64,000 nt of DNA from Pantoea eucalypti. Lineage in GTDB: Bacteria; Pseudomonadota; Gammaproteobacteria; Enterobacterales; Enterobacteriaceae. The translations under genes were made by a program, and so were the position numbers. The notes under the pieces are model-generated. The model worked only from the letters and a program-made list of their open reading frames with translations. It searched no databases and was not told the origin of the DNA. Shown here in pieces: positions 25,646 to 35,242 of the stretch (its first letter is position 1; the number at the start of each line of letters is the position of its first letter). The DNA lies in assembly GCF_009646115.1 (NCBI RefSeq), contig NZ_CP045720.1, positions 992,001 through 1,056,000 on the forward strand, in the 5' to 3' direction.

Positions 25646-25690
25646 TTCAGGACTTCGATGATGGTTCTGGTAACCATCATCCAAGAATTT

Positions 25691-26052
25691 TGGTGGAGCT
25701 GGCGGGAGTTGAACCCGCGTCCGAAATTACTACACCGTCGGCACTACATGCTTAGTCAGTTTTTACATTCGCCGGTTAGCTGCGAACAGACACGCCACTA
25801 ACAGACTATCCTGATTGGATTTAACGCTTCAACCCCAGGCAAGGCATCCACGCGATCTCTTTTGGGTTTGACTTCTCTTGATCCCCGTCTTAAGAGCGGA
25901 AGCTAGGGAGAGAAGGCTAAAAGCAGGTTATTAAGCTGCTAAAGCGTAGTTTTCGTCGTTTGCGACTATTTTTTTGCGGCTTTTTACGAGGCAAACCGCC
26001 CCTCGGCATGCTCCTAAGGCTTCACAATCCCGTCGAGTCCAGAATCAGCCCC
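25691..26052 (-). ncRNA. ssrA: Transfer-messenger RNA (tmRNA)
   Basis: The 5' end GGGGCTGATTCTGGACTCGA (at 26052) and the 3' end with a T-arm-like GGTTCAACTCCCGCC and CCA (at 25691) form the tRNA-Ala-like part, giving 362 bases against 363 in E. coli. The resume codon and tag ORF encode ANDENYALAA followed by two stop codons (minus strand, near 25925-25965). Together with SmpB, encoded just upstream, it rescues stalled ribosomes and tags the product for proteolysis. Its 3' end is the attachment site of the decayed island. Confidence 0.97.
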
Positions 26053-26095
26053 AGAACTTCAAATACTAGCAACAAAACAAATCAAAATCCAGTGC

Positions 26096-26578
26096 TTAAC
26101 GCTTTGAATTCTTCATGATACGTGCTTTATCTAGTTTCCATTCACGGTCTTTGATATCGTCGCGCTTGTCGTGCTCTTTCTTACCGCGTGCAACACCAAT
26201 CTTCAGTTTGCACCAGGCGTTTTTCCAGTACAGCGACAGCGCCACGATGGTGTAGCCTTCGCGGTTAACGCGGCCATACAGTGAATCAAGTTCACGTTGC
26301 TTCAGCAGCAGTTTACGGCTGCGCGTCGGGTCACAGACCACATGGCTGGAGGCAACGGCTAAGGGTTGAAAGGTTGAACCGAACAGAAAGGCTTCGCCAT
26401 CGCGCAGCAGAATATAGCTGTCGCTGATGTTGGCTTTACCGGCACGAAGTGACTTAACTTCCCATCCTTGTAACGACAATCCCGCTTCATACTCCTCTTC
26501 AATGAAGTACTCGTGGCGGGCGCGTTTGTTCATGGCAACAGTGGCAGAACCGGGTTTGTGTGCTTTTTTCTTTGTCAT
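26096..26578 (-). CDS. smpB: SsrA-binding protein
   Basis: A 160-residue basic protein that delivers tmRNA to stalled ribosomes. The conserved [20 protein letters not shown] start of the OB fold, the GWEVKSLR motif and the basic C-terminal tail ending in [10 protein letters not shown] are all present; length equals the E. coli protein. It lies 43 bases upstream of ssrA on the same strand, the conserved arrangement, and is divergent from ratA. Confidence 0.97.
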   Translation of the reverse strand: MTKKKAHKPGSATVAMNKRARHEYFIEEEYEAGLSLQGWEVKSLRAGKANISDSYILLRDGEAFLFGSTFQPLAVASSHVVCDPTRSRKLLLKQRELDSLYGRVNREGYTIVALSLYWKNAWCKLKIGVARGKKEHDKRDDIKDREWKLDKARIMKNSKR

Positions 26579-26736
26579 AGTGCGGCGTATTTTACATCAC
26601 TTAGTCGGTTATCGCATCCCCAGTCCAGCGGGGCGGCAGGAAACGGGATATTCTAGCACACCCTCACTCGGGGACATTTTTGTTTAATCGCTGAAAATGC
26701 TATTATTCAGCGGTTTTGTGATGAACAGGAACCATT

Positions 26737-27171
26737 ATGGCTCAGATTAGTCGTTCGGCGCTGGTCCCGTTTAGTGCCGGGCAGATGTACCAACTTGTAA
26801 ATGATGTGGATGCCTATCCGCAATTCCTGCCGGGTTGCACCGGAAGCCGCGTGCTGGATGCGTCTGAGAATCAGATGACGGCGTCCGTGGATGTGTCGAA
26901 AGCGGGCATCAGCAAAACGTTTACCACCCGCAATACCCTGACGGATAACCAGAGCATCCATATGCAACTGGTTGATGGTCCGTTCCGCAAGCTGACTGGC
27001 GGCTGGACGTTCGTCTCGCTGGGCGATGACGCCTGCAAGGTTGAGTTAAGCCTGGAGTTCGAATTTACCAATATGCTGGTAGAGATGGCCTTTGGGCGGA
27101 TCTTCAAAGAGCTGGCCAACAGCATGGTGCAGGCTTTCACACAGCGCGCTAAAGAGGTTTACCGTGCCTGA
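26737..27171 (+). CDS. ratA: RatA, START-domain protein (CoQ10-binding / ribosome association toxin family)
   Basis: A 144-residue START-like protein of the YfjG/RatA family; in E. coli the protein has been described as inhibiting 70S association, and the eukaryotic homologue COQ10 binds ubiquinone. The segment [20 protein letters not shown] and [12 protein letters not shown] match the family start. It overlaps ratB by 8 bases. The gene is in the conserved smpB-ratA-ratB-bamE neighbourhood. Confidence 0.93.
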   Translation: MAQISRSALVPFSAGQMYQLVNDVDAYPQFLPGCTGSRVLDASENQMTASVDVSKAGISKTFTTRNTLTDNQSIHMQLVDGPFRKLTGGWTFVSLGDDACKVELSLEFEFTNMLVEMAFGRIFKELANSMVQAFTQRAKEVYRA

Positions 27172-27457
27172 TATCTCCGTCGAGGTGGTCTATGCCTTGC
27201 CTGAAAAGCAGTATCAGCTCTATGTGAAAGTGGAGCAGGGCAGCACGATTGAACAGGCCATCCTCAAATCAGGACTACTTGAACTGCGTCGTGAGATTGA
27301 CCTCGCCAGTAACAAGGTCGGCATCTACAGTCGGCCAGTGAAGCTGGATGATGTGGTGAATGAGGGCGATCGTATCGAAGTCTATCGTCCGCTGATTGCC
27401 GATCCTAAAGAGTTACGCCGGCAGCGCGCAGAACGAGCGGCAGAAAGCAAAAAATAA
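27164..27457 (+). CDS. ratB: RnfH/RatB family protein
   Basis: A 97-residue beta-grasp (ubiquitin-like) protein. I place the start at the GTG at 27164 ([16 protein letters not shown]); the upstream open frame is the ratA sequence in another frame. It overlaps the ratA stop by 8 bases and so is translationally coupled. The ending is rich in arginine and alanine ([13 protein letters not shown]). The molecular role of the RnfH/RatB family is not established. Confidence 0.9.
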   Translation: MPDISVEVVYALPEKQYQLYVKVEQGSTIEQAILKSGLLELRREIDLASNKVGIYSRPVKLDDVVNEGDRIEVYRPLIADPKELRRQRAERAAESKK

Positions 27458-27489
27458 GCCCTTATCCCATCAGATACAGCGGATACCCG

Positions 27490-27522
27490 GCATAAAAAAA
27501 GGCGCTCAGTGCGCCTTTTTGC
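27490..27522. terminator. Bidirectional terminator between ratB and bamE
   Basis: AAAAAGGCGC / GCGCCTTTTT stem with A run before and T run after, between the convergent ratB and bamE genes. Confidence 0.85.
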
Positions 27523-27553
27523 TGTCTGTTGTTTCTGACAATCTTACGGGCAA

Positions 27554-27901
27554 TCAGTCGTTGTTCTGTGACAGATTCTGCTTGTTGTCGATATTAGTCA
27601 GAACGCCGTTACCATCAAAGGTCAGCGTCAGCGTCTGCTGTTTTACGCCCTCATGACCTGGCTCCTGACGGAAAACGTAATACCAGACGTTGCTGCCAAA
27701 CGGATCTTTCATCATCGGCGTACCGAGCGTGTAAGCCACCTGCTGCTGTGTCATACCGGTATGAATCTTGGCCACATCGTTGGCAACCAGATAGTTCCCC
27801 TGGTTGATATCAGGACGATAGACCACGCGCTCTAAGGTGGAACATCCGGCGGTCATCATCAACATTACTACTGCCGCGGCAGTCAGCGTTTTACAGCGCA
27901 T
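27554..27901 (-). CDS. bamE: Outer-membrane protein assembly lipoprotein BamE
   Basis: A 115-residue outer-membrane lipoprotein of the Bam complex. The signal peptide ends in a lipobox with MTAGC (cysteine at residue 20), and the SmpA/OmlA fold shows [31 protein letters not shown] and [10 protein letters not shown]. It is convergent with ratB and upstream, on the minus strand, of recN with 186 bases between. Confidence 0.95.
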   Translation of the reverse strand: MRCKTLTAAAVVMLMMTAGCSTLERVVYRPDINQGNYLVANDVAKIHTGMTQQQVAYTLGTPMMKDPFGSNVWYYVFRQEPGHEGVKQQTLTLTFDGNGVLTNIDNKQNLSQNND

Positions 27902-28087
27902 CTATACATTCCTTTTCCGGGGCCAAACGCCTTTTAAAGGCGGCTTTCTTGCCATCAAAATCTGAACTCTGCCTGCGGCAGGCTTTATTACTCTGGCGAC
28001 ATAAGTGCCGATGATAATAAACCTTTTCGCTGTTGGAAACCTCTACAGAGCAAGCATATGACCACGGAGGGTTAAAAAAGTGCGCTG

Positions 28088-29749
28088 CTATGCGGCTAAA
28101 AGTTCTTTTGCGTTGGCCAGGGTATTGCGTGTGACCTCGCTGCCGCCCAGCAGTCGCGCCAGTTCCTGCAGACGCGCCCGCTTGTCCAGTGGCTGCATAT
28201 GGGTTTCAGTCATTGCGCCATCGGTCTCTTTGCTGACGTAGAAGTGCTGATGACCACAACCGGCCACCTGCGGCAGGTGAGTCACACACATCACCTGGGT
28301 CGATTCACCCAACTGACGCAGCAGTTTACCGACCACGGCAGCGGTCGGGCCGCTGATGCCGACATCCACTTCATCGAAAATCATCGCCGGTGTTTCCATT
28401 TTCTTCGCGGTAATCACCTGAATTGCCAGCGCGATACGCGACAGTTCACCACCCGAAGCCACTTTGCCCAGAGGCTGCAGTGGCTGGCCTGGGTTAGTGG
28501 TGACCTGGAAATCGACGCGGCTCGCGCCGTCTGCCGTGAGCTGATCCGGATTAAAGGTCAGCGCAATTTTAAACTGGCCGTGCGGCATGGAGAGCAGATG
28601 CATACTCTGGGTGATCAGCTGCTGCAGTTCGTCAGCAAAGTGGCTGCGCTGCTGATGCAGTTGCTCTGCGCTTTTCAGCGCGGCCTGATAATGTTCACCC
28701 ACCAGTGACTGCAGGCTCTCCTGATCGCTTTCATGCTGTGAGAGCAGCTCCGCTTCTGCCAGCAATTGCTGATGCAGTTCGGGCAGACCTTCCGGCGTGA
28801 CGTGATGCTTACGGGCCAGCGCGATCTGACGTGAGATACGCTTTTCCAGCTCATACAGGCGGTTGGGATCCATATCCAGACTGTCACAGTAGTGACGCAG
28901 CTCATCGCTGGCTTCGGTCAGCTGAATGGCGGCTTCTTCCAGCAGGTTGTGCACGCCGTTCAGCTTCTCATCCAGCGAAGTCAGTTCAGAAATCATCTCA
29001 CGCGCCGTATAGAGCAGGCTGTTGAGATTCGTGTCATCGCTGTCTGCTAACAGCTGCAGTGCCTGCTGGCTGGTCGACAGCAGTTGTCCGCTGTTAGCCA
29101 GACGCTTGTACTCTTCATCGATCTGCTCATATTCACCCGGCTGCGGTGCGAAGTCGTTCAGCTCTTTCAGTTGATACTGCAACAGCTCGCGACGTGATTC
29201 GCGTTCCTGCGCCTGCTGCTGATGCAGCGCCAGGGTGCGGCAGCTCTGATTCCAGGTCTGATAGCTGGCGCGCATTTGCTGCAGCAGCTCGTCGTGACCG
29301 GCATAGGCATCCAGCAGATGTTTCTGATGATCAGGTTTAAGCAGAAGCTGATGGGCATGCTGACCGTGGATCTGGATCAGCAACTGGCCGATGTCGCGCA
29401 GCTGAGAGAGCGGCACTGCTGTGCCATTGATAAAGCCACGGGAGCGTCCGTCAGCGCTGATCACCCGGCGCAGCAGGCACTCGTTGCCCTCATCCAGATG
29501 ATTATCGACCAGCCAGCGCTGGGCAGAAGGGGAGGACTTAAGCTGAAAGCGAGCACAGAGGTCAGCCCGGCTGGCACCCTGACGCACCATGTCAGCATCA
29601 GCACGACCGCCCAGACACAATCCCAGCGCATCAATGGCGATAGACTTGCCGGCACCGGTCTCACCCGTGATAGCTGTCATGCCGCGTTGGAAATCAATGT
29701 CGAGCTCACGAACGATAGCGAAATTACTGATGGTCAGTTGGGCCAGCAT
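28088..29749 (-). CDS. recN: DNA repair protein RecN
   Basis: A 553-residue SMC-like ATPase acting in double-strand break repair. It has Walker A GETGAGKS (~31-38), a long coiled-coil middle region with a proline-poor heptad pattern, signature region [13 protein letters not shown] and Walker [14 protein letters not shown]. The start at 29749 gives [13 protein letters not shown]; an in-frame ATG eight codons further upstream lies on the LexA side and lacks a ribosome site. Control by the SOS response is indicated by LexA-like boxes just upstream. Confidence 0.95.
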   Translation of the reverse strand: MLAQLTISNFAIVRELDIDFQRGMTAITGETGAGKSIAIDALGLCLGGRADADMVRQGASRADLCARFQLKSSPSAQRWLVDNHLDEGNECLLRRVISADGRSRGFINGTAVPLSQLRDIGQLLIQIHGQHAHQLLLKPDHQKHLLDAYAGHDELLQQMRASYQTWNQSCRTLALHQQQAQERESRRELLQYQLKELNDFAPQPGEYEQIDEEYKRLANSGQLLSTSQQALQLLADSDDTNLNSLLYTAREMISELTSLDEKLNGVHNLLEEAAIQLTEASDELRHYCDSLDMDPNRLYELEKRISRQIALARKHHVTPEGLPELHQQLLAEAELLSQHESDQESLQSLVGEHYQAALKSAEQLHQQRSHFADELQQLITQSMHLLSMPHGQFKIALTFNPDQLTADGASRVDFQVTTNPGQPLQPLGKVASGGELSRIALAIQVITAKKMETPAMIFDEVDVGISGPTAAVVGKLLRQLGESTQVMCVTHLPQVAGCGHQHFYVSKETDGAMTETHMQPLDKRARLQELARLLGGSEVTRNTLANAKELLAA

Positions 29750-29775
29750 AGGTTCACCTGTATGAATAAACACAT

Positions 29776-29813
29776 ATGGTTTTTCATACAGTATAAACTG
29801 GTTTTTTATCCAG
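29776..29813 (-). promoter_or_regulatory. LexA-like boxes upstream of recN
   Basis: Minus strand: CTG-GATAAAAAAC-CAG (29798-29813) fits the CTG-N10-CAG LexA core; a second half-matching box, CTG-N10-CAT (29776-29791), is 7 bases nearer the gene. E. coli recN is strongly SOS-induced and has several boxes. Confidence 0.65.
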
Positions 29814-29833
29814 TAAAGAGGCGAGGCCGGTTT

Positions 29834-30712
29834 TCAGAACAATTTTTTTGACCAGCCCAGTTTCGAACTCAGCGTATTGAAATAGCTATAGTTTTTGGGA
29901 TGGATCAAATCAAGATGACCGGCACTGCGGCGAATCAGTACATCCTCGCCCTCCTGGATGGGCAGCGCAATCTGGCTGTCACAGCTGATCTCCAGGTCAC
30001 TGCGACGTGAAGAAAAGCGTAAACGGATGGTACTGCTGCTGTTGATCACCAGTGGCCGCGCGGAAAGCGTATGCGGGAACATCGGCACCAGCACAATCGC
30101 CTCCAGTGACGGCGTCAGAATAGGGCCGCCCGCCGAGAGTGAGTAGGCTGTAGAGCCGGTGGGCGTTGAGATAATCAGCCCGTCTGAGCGTTGGGAAAAG
30201 GCGAACACTTCATCAATGTAAACTTCAAATTCGATCATGTGTGCCACTTTGCCAGGGTGCAGTACCACTTCATTGATGGCAGAGCCGATACGGGGCGAGC
30301 AGTCCGATTTGCACACCTGCGCTTCCAGCAGAAAGCGGCTCTCGACGAAATAGTTGCCCTGCAGCACCTCATCCAGCTGTTGCTGTGCGTTATCCGGATC
30401 GAGGTCAGTGAGAAAACCGAGATTACCGCGGTTAATGCCGATCACTTTGATGTCATAACGCGCCAGCACCCGCGCTGCGCCCAGCATATTGCCGTCACCA
30501 CCCACCACGACGGCTAAATCAGCCTGCTGACCAATCTCCGCCAGCGTGCCCGTCTGTACGTCGTGAAGCGACAGCTCCTGGGCAATCTGCTTCTCAACGA
30601 TCACCTGATAACCTTTGGCCGTCAGCCAGCGCCAGAGCATCTCATGCGTGGTTAACGCAGTAGGATGGCGCGGATGACCCACAATCCCAATGCAGTTAAA
30701 GTGTTTGTTCAT
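29834..30712 (-). CDS. nadK: NAD kinase
   Basis: A 292-residue enzyme that phosphorylates NAD to NADP. It contains the diagnostic [11 protein letters not shown] (~72-82) and NE/D motif region, with a C-terminal GGPIL segment and [15 protein letters not shown] (~187-201). I used the ATG at 30712 ([17 protein letters not shown]), which matches the usual start; an open frame extends further upstream but into the grpE promoter region. It is divergent from grpE. Confidence 0.95.
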   Translation of the reverse strand: MNKHFNCIGIVGHPRHPTALTTHEMLWRWLTAKGYQVIVEKQIAQELSLHDVQTGTLAEIGQQADLAVVVGGDGNMLGAARVLARYDIKVIGINRGNLGFLTDLDPDNAQQQLDEVLQGNYFVESRFLLEAQVCKSDCSPRIGSAINEVVLHPGKVAHMIEFEVYIDEVFAFSQRSDGLIISTPTGSTAYSLSAGGPILTPSLEAIVLVPMFPHTLSARPLVINSSSTIRLRFSSRRSDLEISCDSQIALPIQEGEDVLIRRSAGHLDLIHPKNYSYFNTLSSKLGWSKKLF

Positions 30713-30763
30713 CTGGTCGGTGTTCCTTATAAGCCAAAACGGCAAGGCAATGTGATAGGTTCC

Positions 30764-30792
30764 CTTGAATCCGTCATACCAATCCCCATAAT
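30764..30792 (+). promoter_or_regulatory. Sigma-32 heat-shock promoter of grpE
   Basis: CTTGAA (30764-30769) is followed after 14 bases by CCCCATAAT (30784-30792), a good match to the sigma-32 consensus CTTGAA-N11-16-CCCCATNT. It is 43 bases before the grpE ATG. Confidence 0.85.
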
Positions 30793-30834
30793 AAGCCAAC
30801 CAGCGAAATGAATGTGCAAAACGCGGAGAAATTC

Positions 30835-31416
30835 ATGAGTAGTAAAGAACAGAACACCCCAAACGAGCAAGTCTCAGACGAAATTCAGCAGGATCAGCAG
30901 CAACCTCAGGAAGCGGAGACAGCAGCAGAGGTGGATCCGCGTGATGAGCGTATTGCTCAGCTCGAAGCTGAATTAGCGCAGTCGCAAACCGGTGTGCGCG
31001 ATGCCCAGTTGCGTGCGCAGGCTGAAGTTGAGAACATTCGTCGTCGTGCCGAAATGGACGTTGAGAAGGCGCATAAATTTGCGCTGGAGAAGTTTGCCAA
31101 CGAACTGCTGCCAGTCATCGACAGCCTGGAACGTGCGCTGGAAGTGGCAAACAAAGAAGACCCGCAGCTGGCATCCATGATCGAAGGGATTGAGCTGACC
31201 CTGAAAGGCCTGTTGGGTGCCGTGCGTAAATTCGGTGTTGAAGTGGTAGGCGAAACGGGCGTGCCATTTAACCCGGAAGTGCATCAGGCAATGTCGATGA
31301 TGGAGTCTGAAGAGTTTGAGCCTAACCATGTCATGCTGGTGATGCAGCGTGGCTATACGCTGAATGGTCGCCTGCTGCGTCCGGCGATGGTGGCGGTTTC
31401 TAAAGCTAAAAGCTGA
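30835..31416 (+). CDS. grpE: Nucleotide exchange factor GrpE
   Basis: A 193-residue cochaperone that triggers ADP release from DnaK. The acidic N-terminus ([23 protein letters not shown]) leads into the long coiled coil, then the beta domain with [12 protein letters not shown] and the end block [28 protein letters not shown]. The start at 30835 sits behind GGAGAAATTC; a longer ATG at 30808 has no ribosome site. Expression from the sigma-32 promoter is expected. Confidence 0.96.
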   Translation: MSSKEQNTPNEQVSDEIQQDQQQPQEAETAAEVDPRDERIAQLEAELAQSQTGVRDAQLRAQAEVENIRRRAEMDVEKAHKFALEKFANELLPVIDSLERALEVANKEDPQLASMIEGIELTLKGLLGAVRKFGVEVVGETGVPFNPEVHQAMSMMESEEFEPNHVMLVMQRGYTLNGRLLRPAMVAVSKAKS

Positions 31417-31436
31417 TTCAACGCCTGAATCCTGTC

Positions 31437-31466
31437 ACACGGCCGCGCACTGACGCGGCCGTGTGC
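31437..31466 (+). terminator. Strong hairpin after grpE
   Basis: CACGGCCGCG-CACTGA-CGCGGCCGTG perfect 10-bp GC-rich stem between grpE and the convergent ung gene; no long T run follows. Confidence 0.6.
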
Positions 31467-31475
31467 TTTCTGGCG

Positions 31476-32156
31476 TTAATCCGGTAAGACCGGCGTCCAG
31501 TCCACCGGTTTTTTACCGGCTGCGCTCAGCAGTTCATTGGTGGTCGAAAAGTGTTTGCTGCCGAAAAAGCCACGATGCGCGGAAAGCGGCGAGGGATGCG
31601 GTGCCTGCAACACATGATGGCGCTTGCGATCAATAATGCTGCCTTTCTTCTGGGCATGCGAACCCCACAGTAAAAAAATCACCCCTTCACAGTGCTGGTT
31701 AATCGCCTCAATCACATTATCCGTAAAGGTCTCCCAGCCGAATCGGGCATGAGAATGGGCTTTACCCGCTTCAACCGTTAACACTGTGTTGAGTAACATC
31801 ACGCCCTGTTTTGCCCAGCTCTCAAGAAAGCCGTGGTTGGGCTTTTCAAAGCCGGGAATATCCTGTGCCAGCTCTTTATAGATATTCTGCAGTGAGGGCG
31901 GCACCTGAACGCCGGGCAGCACCGAAAAAGCCAGTCCATGCGCCTGATTCGGCCCGTGATAGGGATCCTGACCCAGGATCACAACGTTGACGTCGCCCAG
32001 TTCTGTCAGGCGAAAGGCGTTAAACACATCTTTCTGCGGCGGATAGACGGTTACACCCTCGGCGCGCCGATCGGCGACCTGCTTCAGCGTCTCAATAAAA
32101 TAGGGTTTCTCTTTCTCTTCAGCCAGCACGTCGTGCCAGGTCAGCTTTTCAGCCAT
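31476..32156 (-). CDS. ung: Uracil-DNA glycosylase
   Basis: A 226-residue base-excision repair enzyme. The water-activating and uracil-pocket motif [18 protein letters not shown] and the DNA-intercalating [14 protein letters not shown] loop near the C-terminus are intact. I start at the ATG at 32156 ([11 protein letters not shown]), two codons after the first open ATG, matching the usual N-terminus. Monocistronic and divergent from grcA. Confidence 0.96.
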   Translation of the reverse strand: MAEKLTWHDVLAEEKEKPYFIETLKQVADRRAEGVTVYPPQKDVFNAFRLTELGDVNVVILGQDPYHGPNQAHGLAFSVLPGVQVPPSLQNIYKELAQDIPGFEKPNHGFLESWAKQGVMLLNTVLTVEAGKAHSHARFGWETFTDNVIEAINQHCEGVIFLLWGSHAQKKGSIIDRKRHHVLQAPHPSPLSAHRGFFGSKHFSTTNELLSAAGKKPVDWTPVLPD

Positions 32157-32309
32157 GTTCAACTCCCTTAACGTTAGTGTCGTAAGCTTAGCTGTTCCTG
32201 CTGTCGACCTGAAGGCAAAAATAATTTGAATAATACAAATTATTTTTTAATGGCAGCGGGTTTGAGATCAACGGGTTAGCGTTAAAGCCGCCTGAATGCC
32301 TGATTCGTA

Positions 32310-32323
32310 TTGATACAGGTCAA
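32310..32323 (+). promoter_or_regulatory. FNR-like site upstream of grcA
   Basis: TTGAT-ACAG-GTCAA matches the FNR consensus TTGAT-N4-ATCAA with one mismatch, 76 bases before the grcA ATG. Oxygen-dependent control of this gene is known in E. coli. Confidence 0.65.
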
Positions 32324-32398
32324 AGAGGCCTGGAATAAAGAGTGCTATACCGGGGCCTCAAATTTGATGTATTCACGTTTTATTCGGGAGACGCAATG

Positions 32399-32782
32399 AT
32401 GATCACGGGTATCCAGATCACGCAATCAAACAACTCACAGTTACTGAACTCATTCTGGCTGCTGGACGAAGAGAAAGCCCAGGCGCGTTGCCTGTGTGCA
32501 AAAGCGGGCTATGAAGAAGACCAGGTTGTCGCGCTCAGCGAACTGGGCGAATTTGCCTGGCGTGAAGTGCCGGTTGAAATTAAACCTCAGGTGCGGGTTG
32601 AAGGTGGACAGCATCTGAACGTCAACGTTCTGCGTCGTGAAACACTGGAAGATGCGGTTAAACATCCTGAGAACTATCCGCAGCTGACCATTCGTGTTTC
32701 CGGCTATGCCGTGCGTTTTAACTCACTGACACCAGAGCAGCAGCGCGACGTCATCACCCGTACCTTTACTGAAAGTCTTTAA
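32399..32782 (+). CDS. grcA: Autonomous glycyl radical cofactor
   Basis: A 127-residue protein that restores an oxygen-damaged pyruvate formate-lyase by supplying the glycyl-radical domain. The C-terminal RVSGYAVRF (glycine at ~102) and the conserved [18 protein letters not shown] are present. The start is the second of two adjacent ATGs ([11 protein letters not shown]), identical to the usual N-terminus. It is followed by 160 bases without a gene and then the srmB-side terminator. Confidence 0.96.
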   Translation: MITGIQITQSNNSQLLNSFWLLDEEKAQARCLCAKAGYEEDQVVALSELGEFAWREVPVEIKPQVRVEGGQHLNVNVLRRETLEDAVKHPENYPQLTIRVSGYAVRFNSLTPEQQRDVITRTFTESL

Positions 32783-32943
32783 GCAGTCTGATTAATCAGG
32801 TGATGAAAATAAGCGCAAAGCGCACACAGCAATCTTTAGCTTAATTATTAACGAGATAAGAAGTTTAACGTCCGGCATTGTTATGCTCGCGCCTTAAAGA
32901 AAACGCGCTGGCATGAAAAACAGTGTGAAAAGGTTATTACTGA

Positions 32944-32989
32944 TTATCAGATAAAAAAAATCGCCTCAATTGAGGCGATTTTTTTATGA
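32944..32989. terminator. Bidirectional terminator between grcA and srmB
   Basis: AAAAAAATCGCCTCAATTG / AGGCGATTTTTTT forms a near-perfect palindromic stem flanked by A and T runs, between the convergent grcA and srmB genes. Confidence 0.9.
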
Positions 32990-32999
32990 CGGCGATGAT

Positions 33000-34328
33000 T
33001 TATTCCGCATTCTCGTTAGCTGGCGTACTGGCGCTTGCCTTGCGGCGTTTGCCGACATTTTTGGCATCACGATGACGGTTTTTCACCCGCGGTTTTTCAG
33101 TTTCGCTGGCTTTCTTCTCTGCACGTTTGGCCAGTACCTTTTTCGACGGTTTTCCCGTGGTTTTGGCACTTGGCGCACGCGTTTCCGGACGCAGCTCATC
33201 AATCACACGCGCTTTGATAGGCTCGTTAACATAGCGGGTGATTTTGCCCAGCAGGACGAAATCGTGCGCTTCAACCAGTGAGATGGCGATGCCTTTACGG
33301 CCCGCACGACCGGTACGCCCAATGCGGTGCAGGTAAGTATCTGCGGTGCGCGGCATGTCATAGTTAAAGACGTGACTGACATCCTCAACATCAATGCCAC
33401 GTGCCGCGATATCGGTAGCAACCAGCACGTTAACGCGTCCTTCGCTCAGGCGCTTAATCGCTTCGTTACGTTTCGCCTGCACCATTTCGCCTTCAAGATA
33501 GCTGCTGCGAATCCCCGCTTCGTGCAGCCAGCTCACCAGCTCATGCAGACGCTCACGCTTACGCACGAACACGATGCAGCGCGTCACATCCGGCTGTTTC
33601 AGCAGGTGAATCAGTAATTTTGTCTTGTGCTGCAGATCATCAGCGCGGTAGTACCACTGCTGAATTTTTTTGCGCTCACGACGGCTCGGGTCCGCTTCCA
33701 GCTCTACCGGATCGTTCAGCAGACGCTCGGCGAAGTCGCGAATGTTGTCGCCTTCCAGCGTGGCGGAAAAGAGCATGGTCTGCTTACGCCAGCGCGTTTC
33801 AGCCGCGATGGTTTCGATATCCTGGGCAAAGCCCATATCAAGCATGCGGTCCGCTTCATCCAGTACCAGGGTTTCTACGGCGCGACAGTCAAAGTTCTCT
33901 TCTTTGATGTACTGCAGCAGTCGACCGGTGGTGGCGACGACAATATCCTGGTTTTCGCTGAACACTTCGGCATGGTTCATGTAAGCCACGCCGCCCGTGA
34001 TCGTGGCGATATCCAGATGGGTATGTTTCGCCAGTTCACGCGCATGATCGGCAACCTGCATCGCCAGTTCGCGTGTTGGGGTCACAATCAGGATGCGGGG
34101 TGGTCCGGATTTCTTGCGCGGAAAATCAAGCAGGTGCTGCAACGCCGGTAACAGATACGCGGCGGTTTTCCCGGTCCCTGTAGGTGCCGAACCCAGAACG
34201 TCACGACCCTCCAGTGCGGGCGGAATTGCAGCAGCCTGGATCACTGTTGGGCGCGTAAAGCCTTTTTCCTGCAACGCTTGTAGCAGGCTTTCGTCGAGTT
34301 CGAGTTCGGAAAATGTGGTTACTGTCAT
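33000..34328 (-). CDS. srmB: DEAD-box RNA helicase SrmB
   Basis: A 442-residue RNA helicase of 50S ribosome assembly. The Q motif region, Walker A SAPTGTGKTAAYLLP, DEAD (LDEADRML), SAT and the helicase C-terminal block with HRIGRTGRAGRKG are all readable. The basic C-terminal tail (KKVLAKRAEKKASETEK) is typical. It is divergent from trmN6 and convergent with grcA. Confidence 0.95.
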   Translation of the reverse strand: MTVTTFSELELDESLLQALQEKGFTRPTVIQAAAIPPALEGRDVLGSAPTGTGKTAAYLLPALQHLLDFPRKKSGPPRILIVTPTRELAMQVADHARELAKHTHLDIATITGGVAYMNHAEVFSENQDIVVATTGRLLQYIKEENFDCRAVETLVLDEADRMLDMGFAQDIETIAAETRWRKQTMLFSATLEGDNIRDFAERLLNDPVELEADPSRRERKKIQQWYYRADDLQHKTKLLIHLLKQPDVTRCIVFVRKRERLHELVSWLHEAGIRSSYLEGEMVQAKRNEAIKRLSEGRVNVLVATDIAARGIDVEDVSHVFNYDMPRTADTYLHRIGRTGRAGRKGIAISLVEAHDFVLLGKITRYVNEPIKARVIDELRPETRAPSAKTTGKPSKKVLAKRAEKKASETEKPRVKNRHRDAKNVGKRRKASASTPANENAE

Positions 34329-34492
34329 GGTCTACCTCAGTTTGGGGCGCTGATTATAGACAGATCAGACTGAATCTTCATCTGTTAATCCGTTTCGGCT
34401 GCGCCTGGGGGTGTCTGTCGCGTGAATTCCCTCTGTTGTCACGTTACACTCATGCGCTGCCGTACGGCAGGAAAAAACGATGGTAGTGACGA

Positions 34493-35242
34493 ATGATGCA
34501 GGATAAGCCGCGTGAACGGCCACAGTTAAACAAGAACGGTTTTACCTTTAAACAATTTTTTGTCGCACACGATCGCTGTGCGATGAAAGTGGGCACCGAT
34601 GCCATTCTGCTCGGGGCCTGGGCGCCCGTTGCCGGTGTCAGGCGCATTCTGGATATTGGCAGCGGCAGCGGGCTTATCGCGCTGATGCTGGCACAGCGCA
34701 CGCCGTCGCCGGTTGAAATCGATGCGGTTGAGTTAGAACCGGAAGCCGCAGGGCAGGCGCAGGAGAATGTGCAGCAGTCGCCGTGGCCCGAACGTATTCG
34801 GGTGCATCAGCAGGATATCGCCGGCTGGGCTGAGCAGTGTGATAAACGTTACTCGCTTATCGTCAGCAATCCCCCGTATTTCGCGCCGGGCGTGGCCTGC
34901 TCTACCGCGGCGCGGGACAGCGCACGCTCGACGGCTTCGCTCGACCATCAGACGCTCTTACGCAGTGCCGCGTTACTGATTGAAGAGGAGGGGATGTTCT
35001 GTGTCGTGCTGCCCTCGGCTTCCGGCCAGGCGTTTATCGATCTGGCTAAGGCGGATGGCTGGCATCTGCGTTTCCGGCTGGACGTGGCGGAATATGCCCA
35101 TCGTCCACCACATCGCGTTGTGCTGGCTTTTTCACCGCAGGCCGGTGAAACGTTACTGGAGCGTCTGGCCATCCGCGCGCCGGACACCCGCTATTCCGAT
35201 GAGTGGTGCAGCCTGACGCGGGAGTTTTACCTCTTCATGTAG
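34493..35242 (+). CDS. trmN6: tRNA1(Val) adenine(37)-N6-methyltransferase
   Basis: A 249-residue SAM-dependent methyltransferase (YfiC). The cofactor loop [17 protein letters not shown] and the catalytic NPPYFAPG motif are present. The start at 34493 is either of two adjacent ATGs; the second gives [11 protein letters not shown]. It modifies A37 in tRNA-Val. It is convergent with nadB and the two stop codons overlap by 16 bases. Confidence 0.93.
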   Translation: MMQDKPRERPQLNKNGFTFKQFFVAHDRCAMKVGTDAILLGAWAPVAGVRRILDIGSGSGLIALMLAQRTPSPVEIDAVELEPEAAGQAQENVQQSPWPERIRVHQQDIAGWAEQCDKRYSLIVSNPPYFAPGVACSTAARDSARSTASLDHQTLLRSAALLIEEEGMFCVVLPSASGQAFIDLAKADGWHLRFRLDVAEYAHRPPHRVVLAFSPQAGETLLERLAIRAPDTRYSDEWCSLTREFYLFM

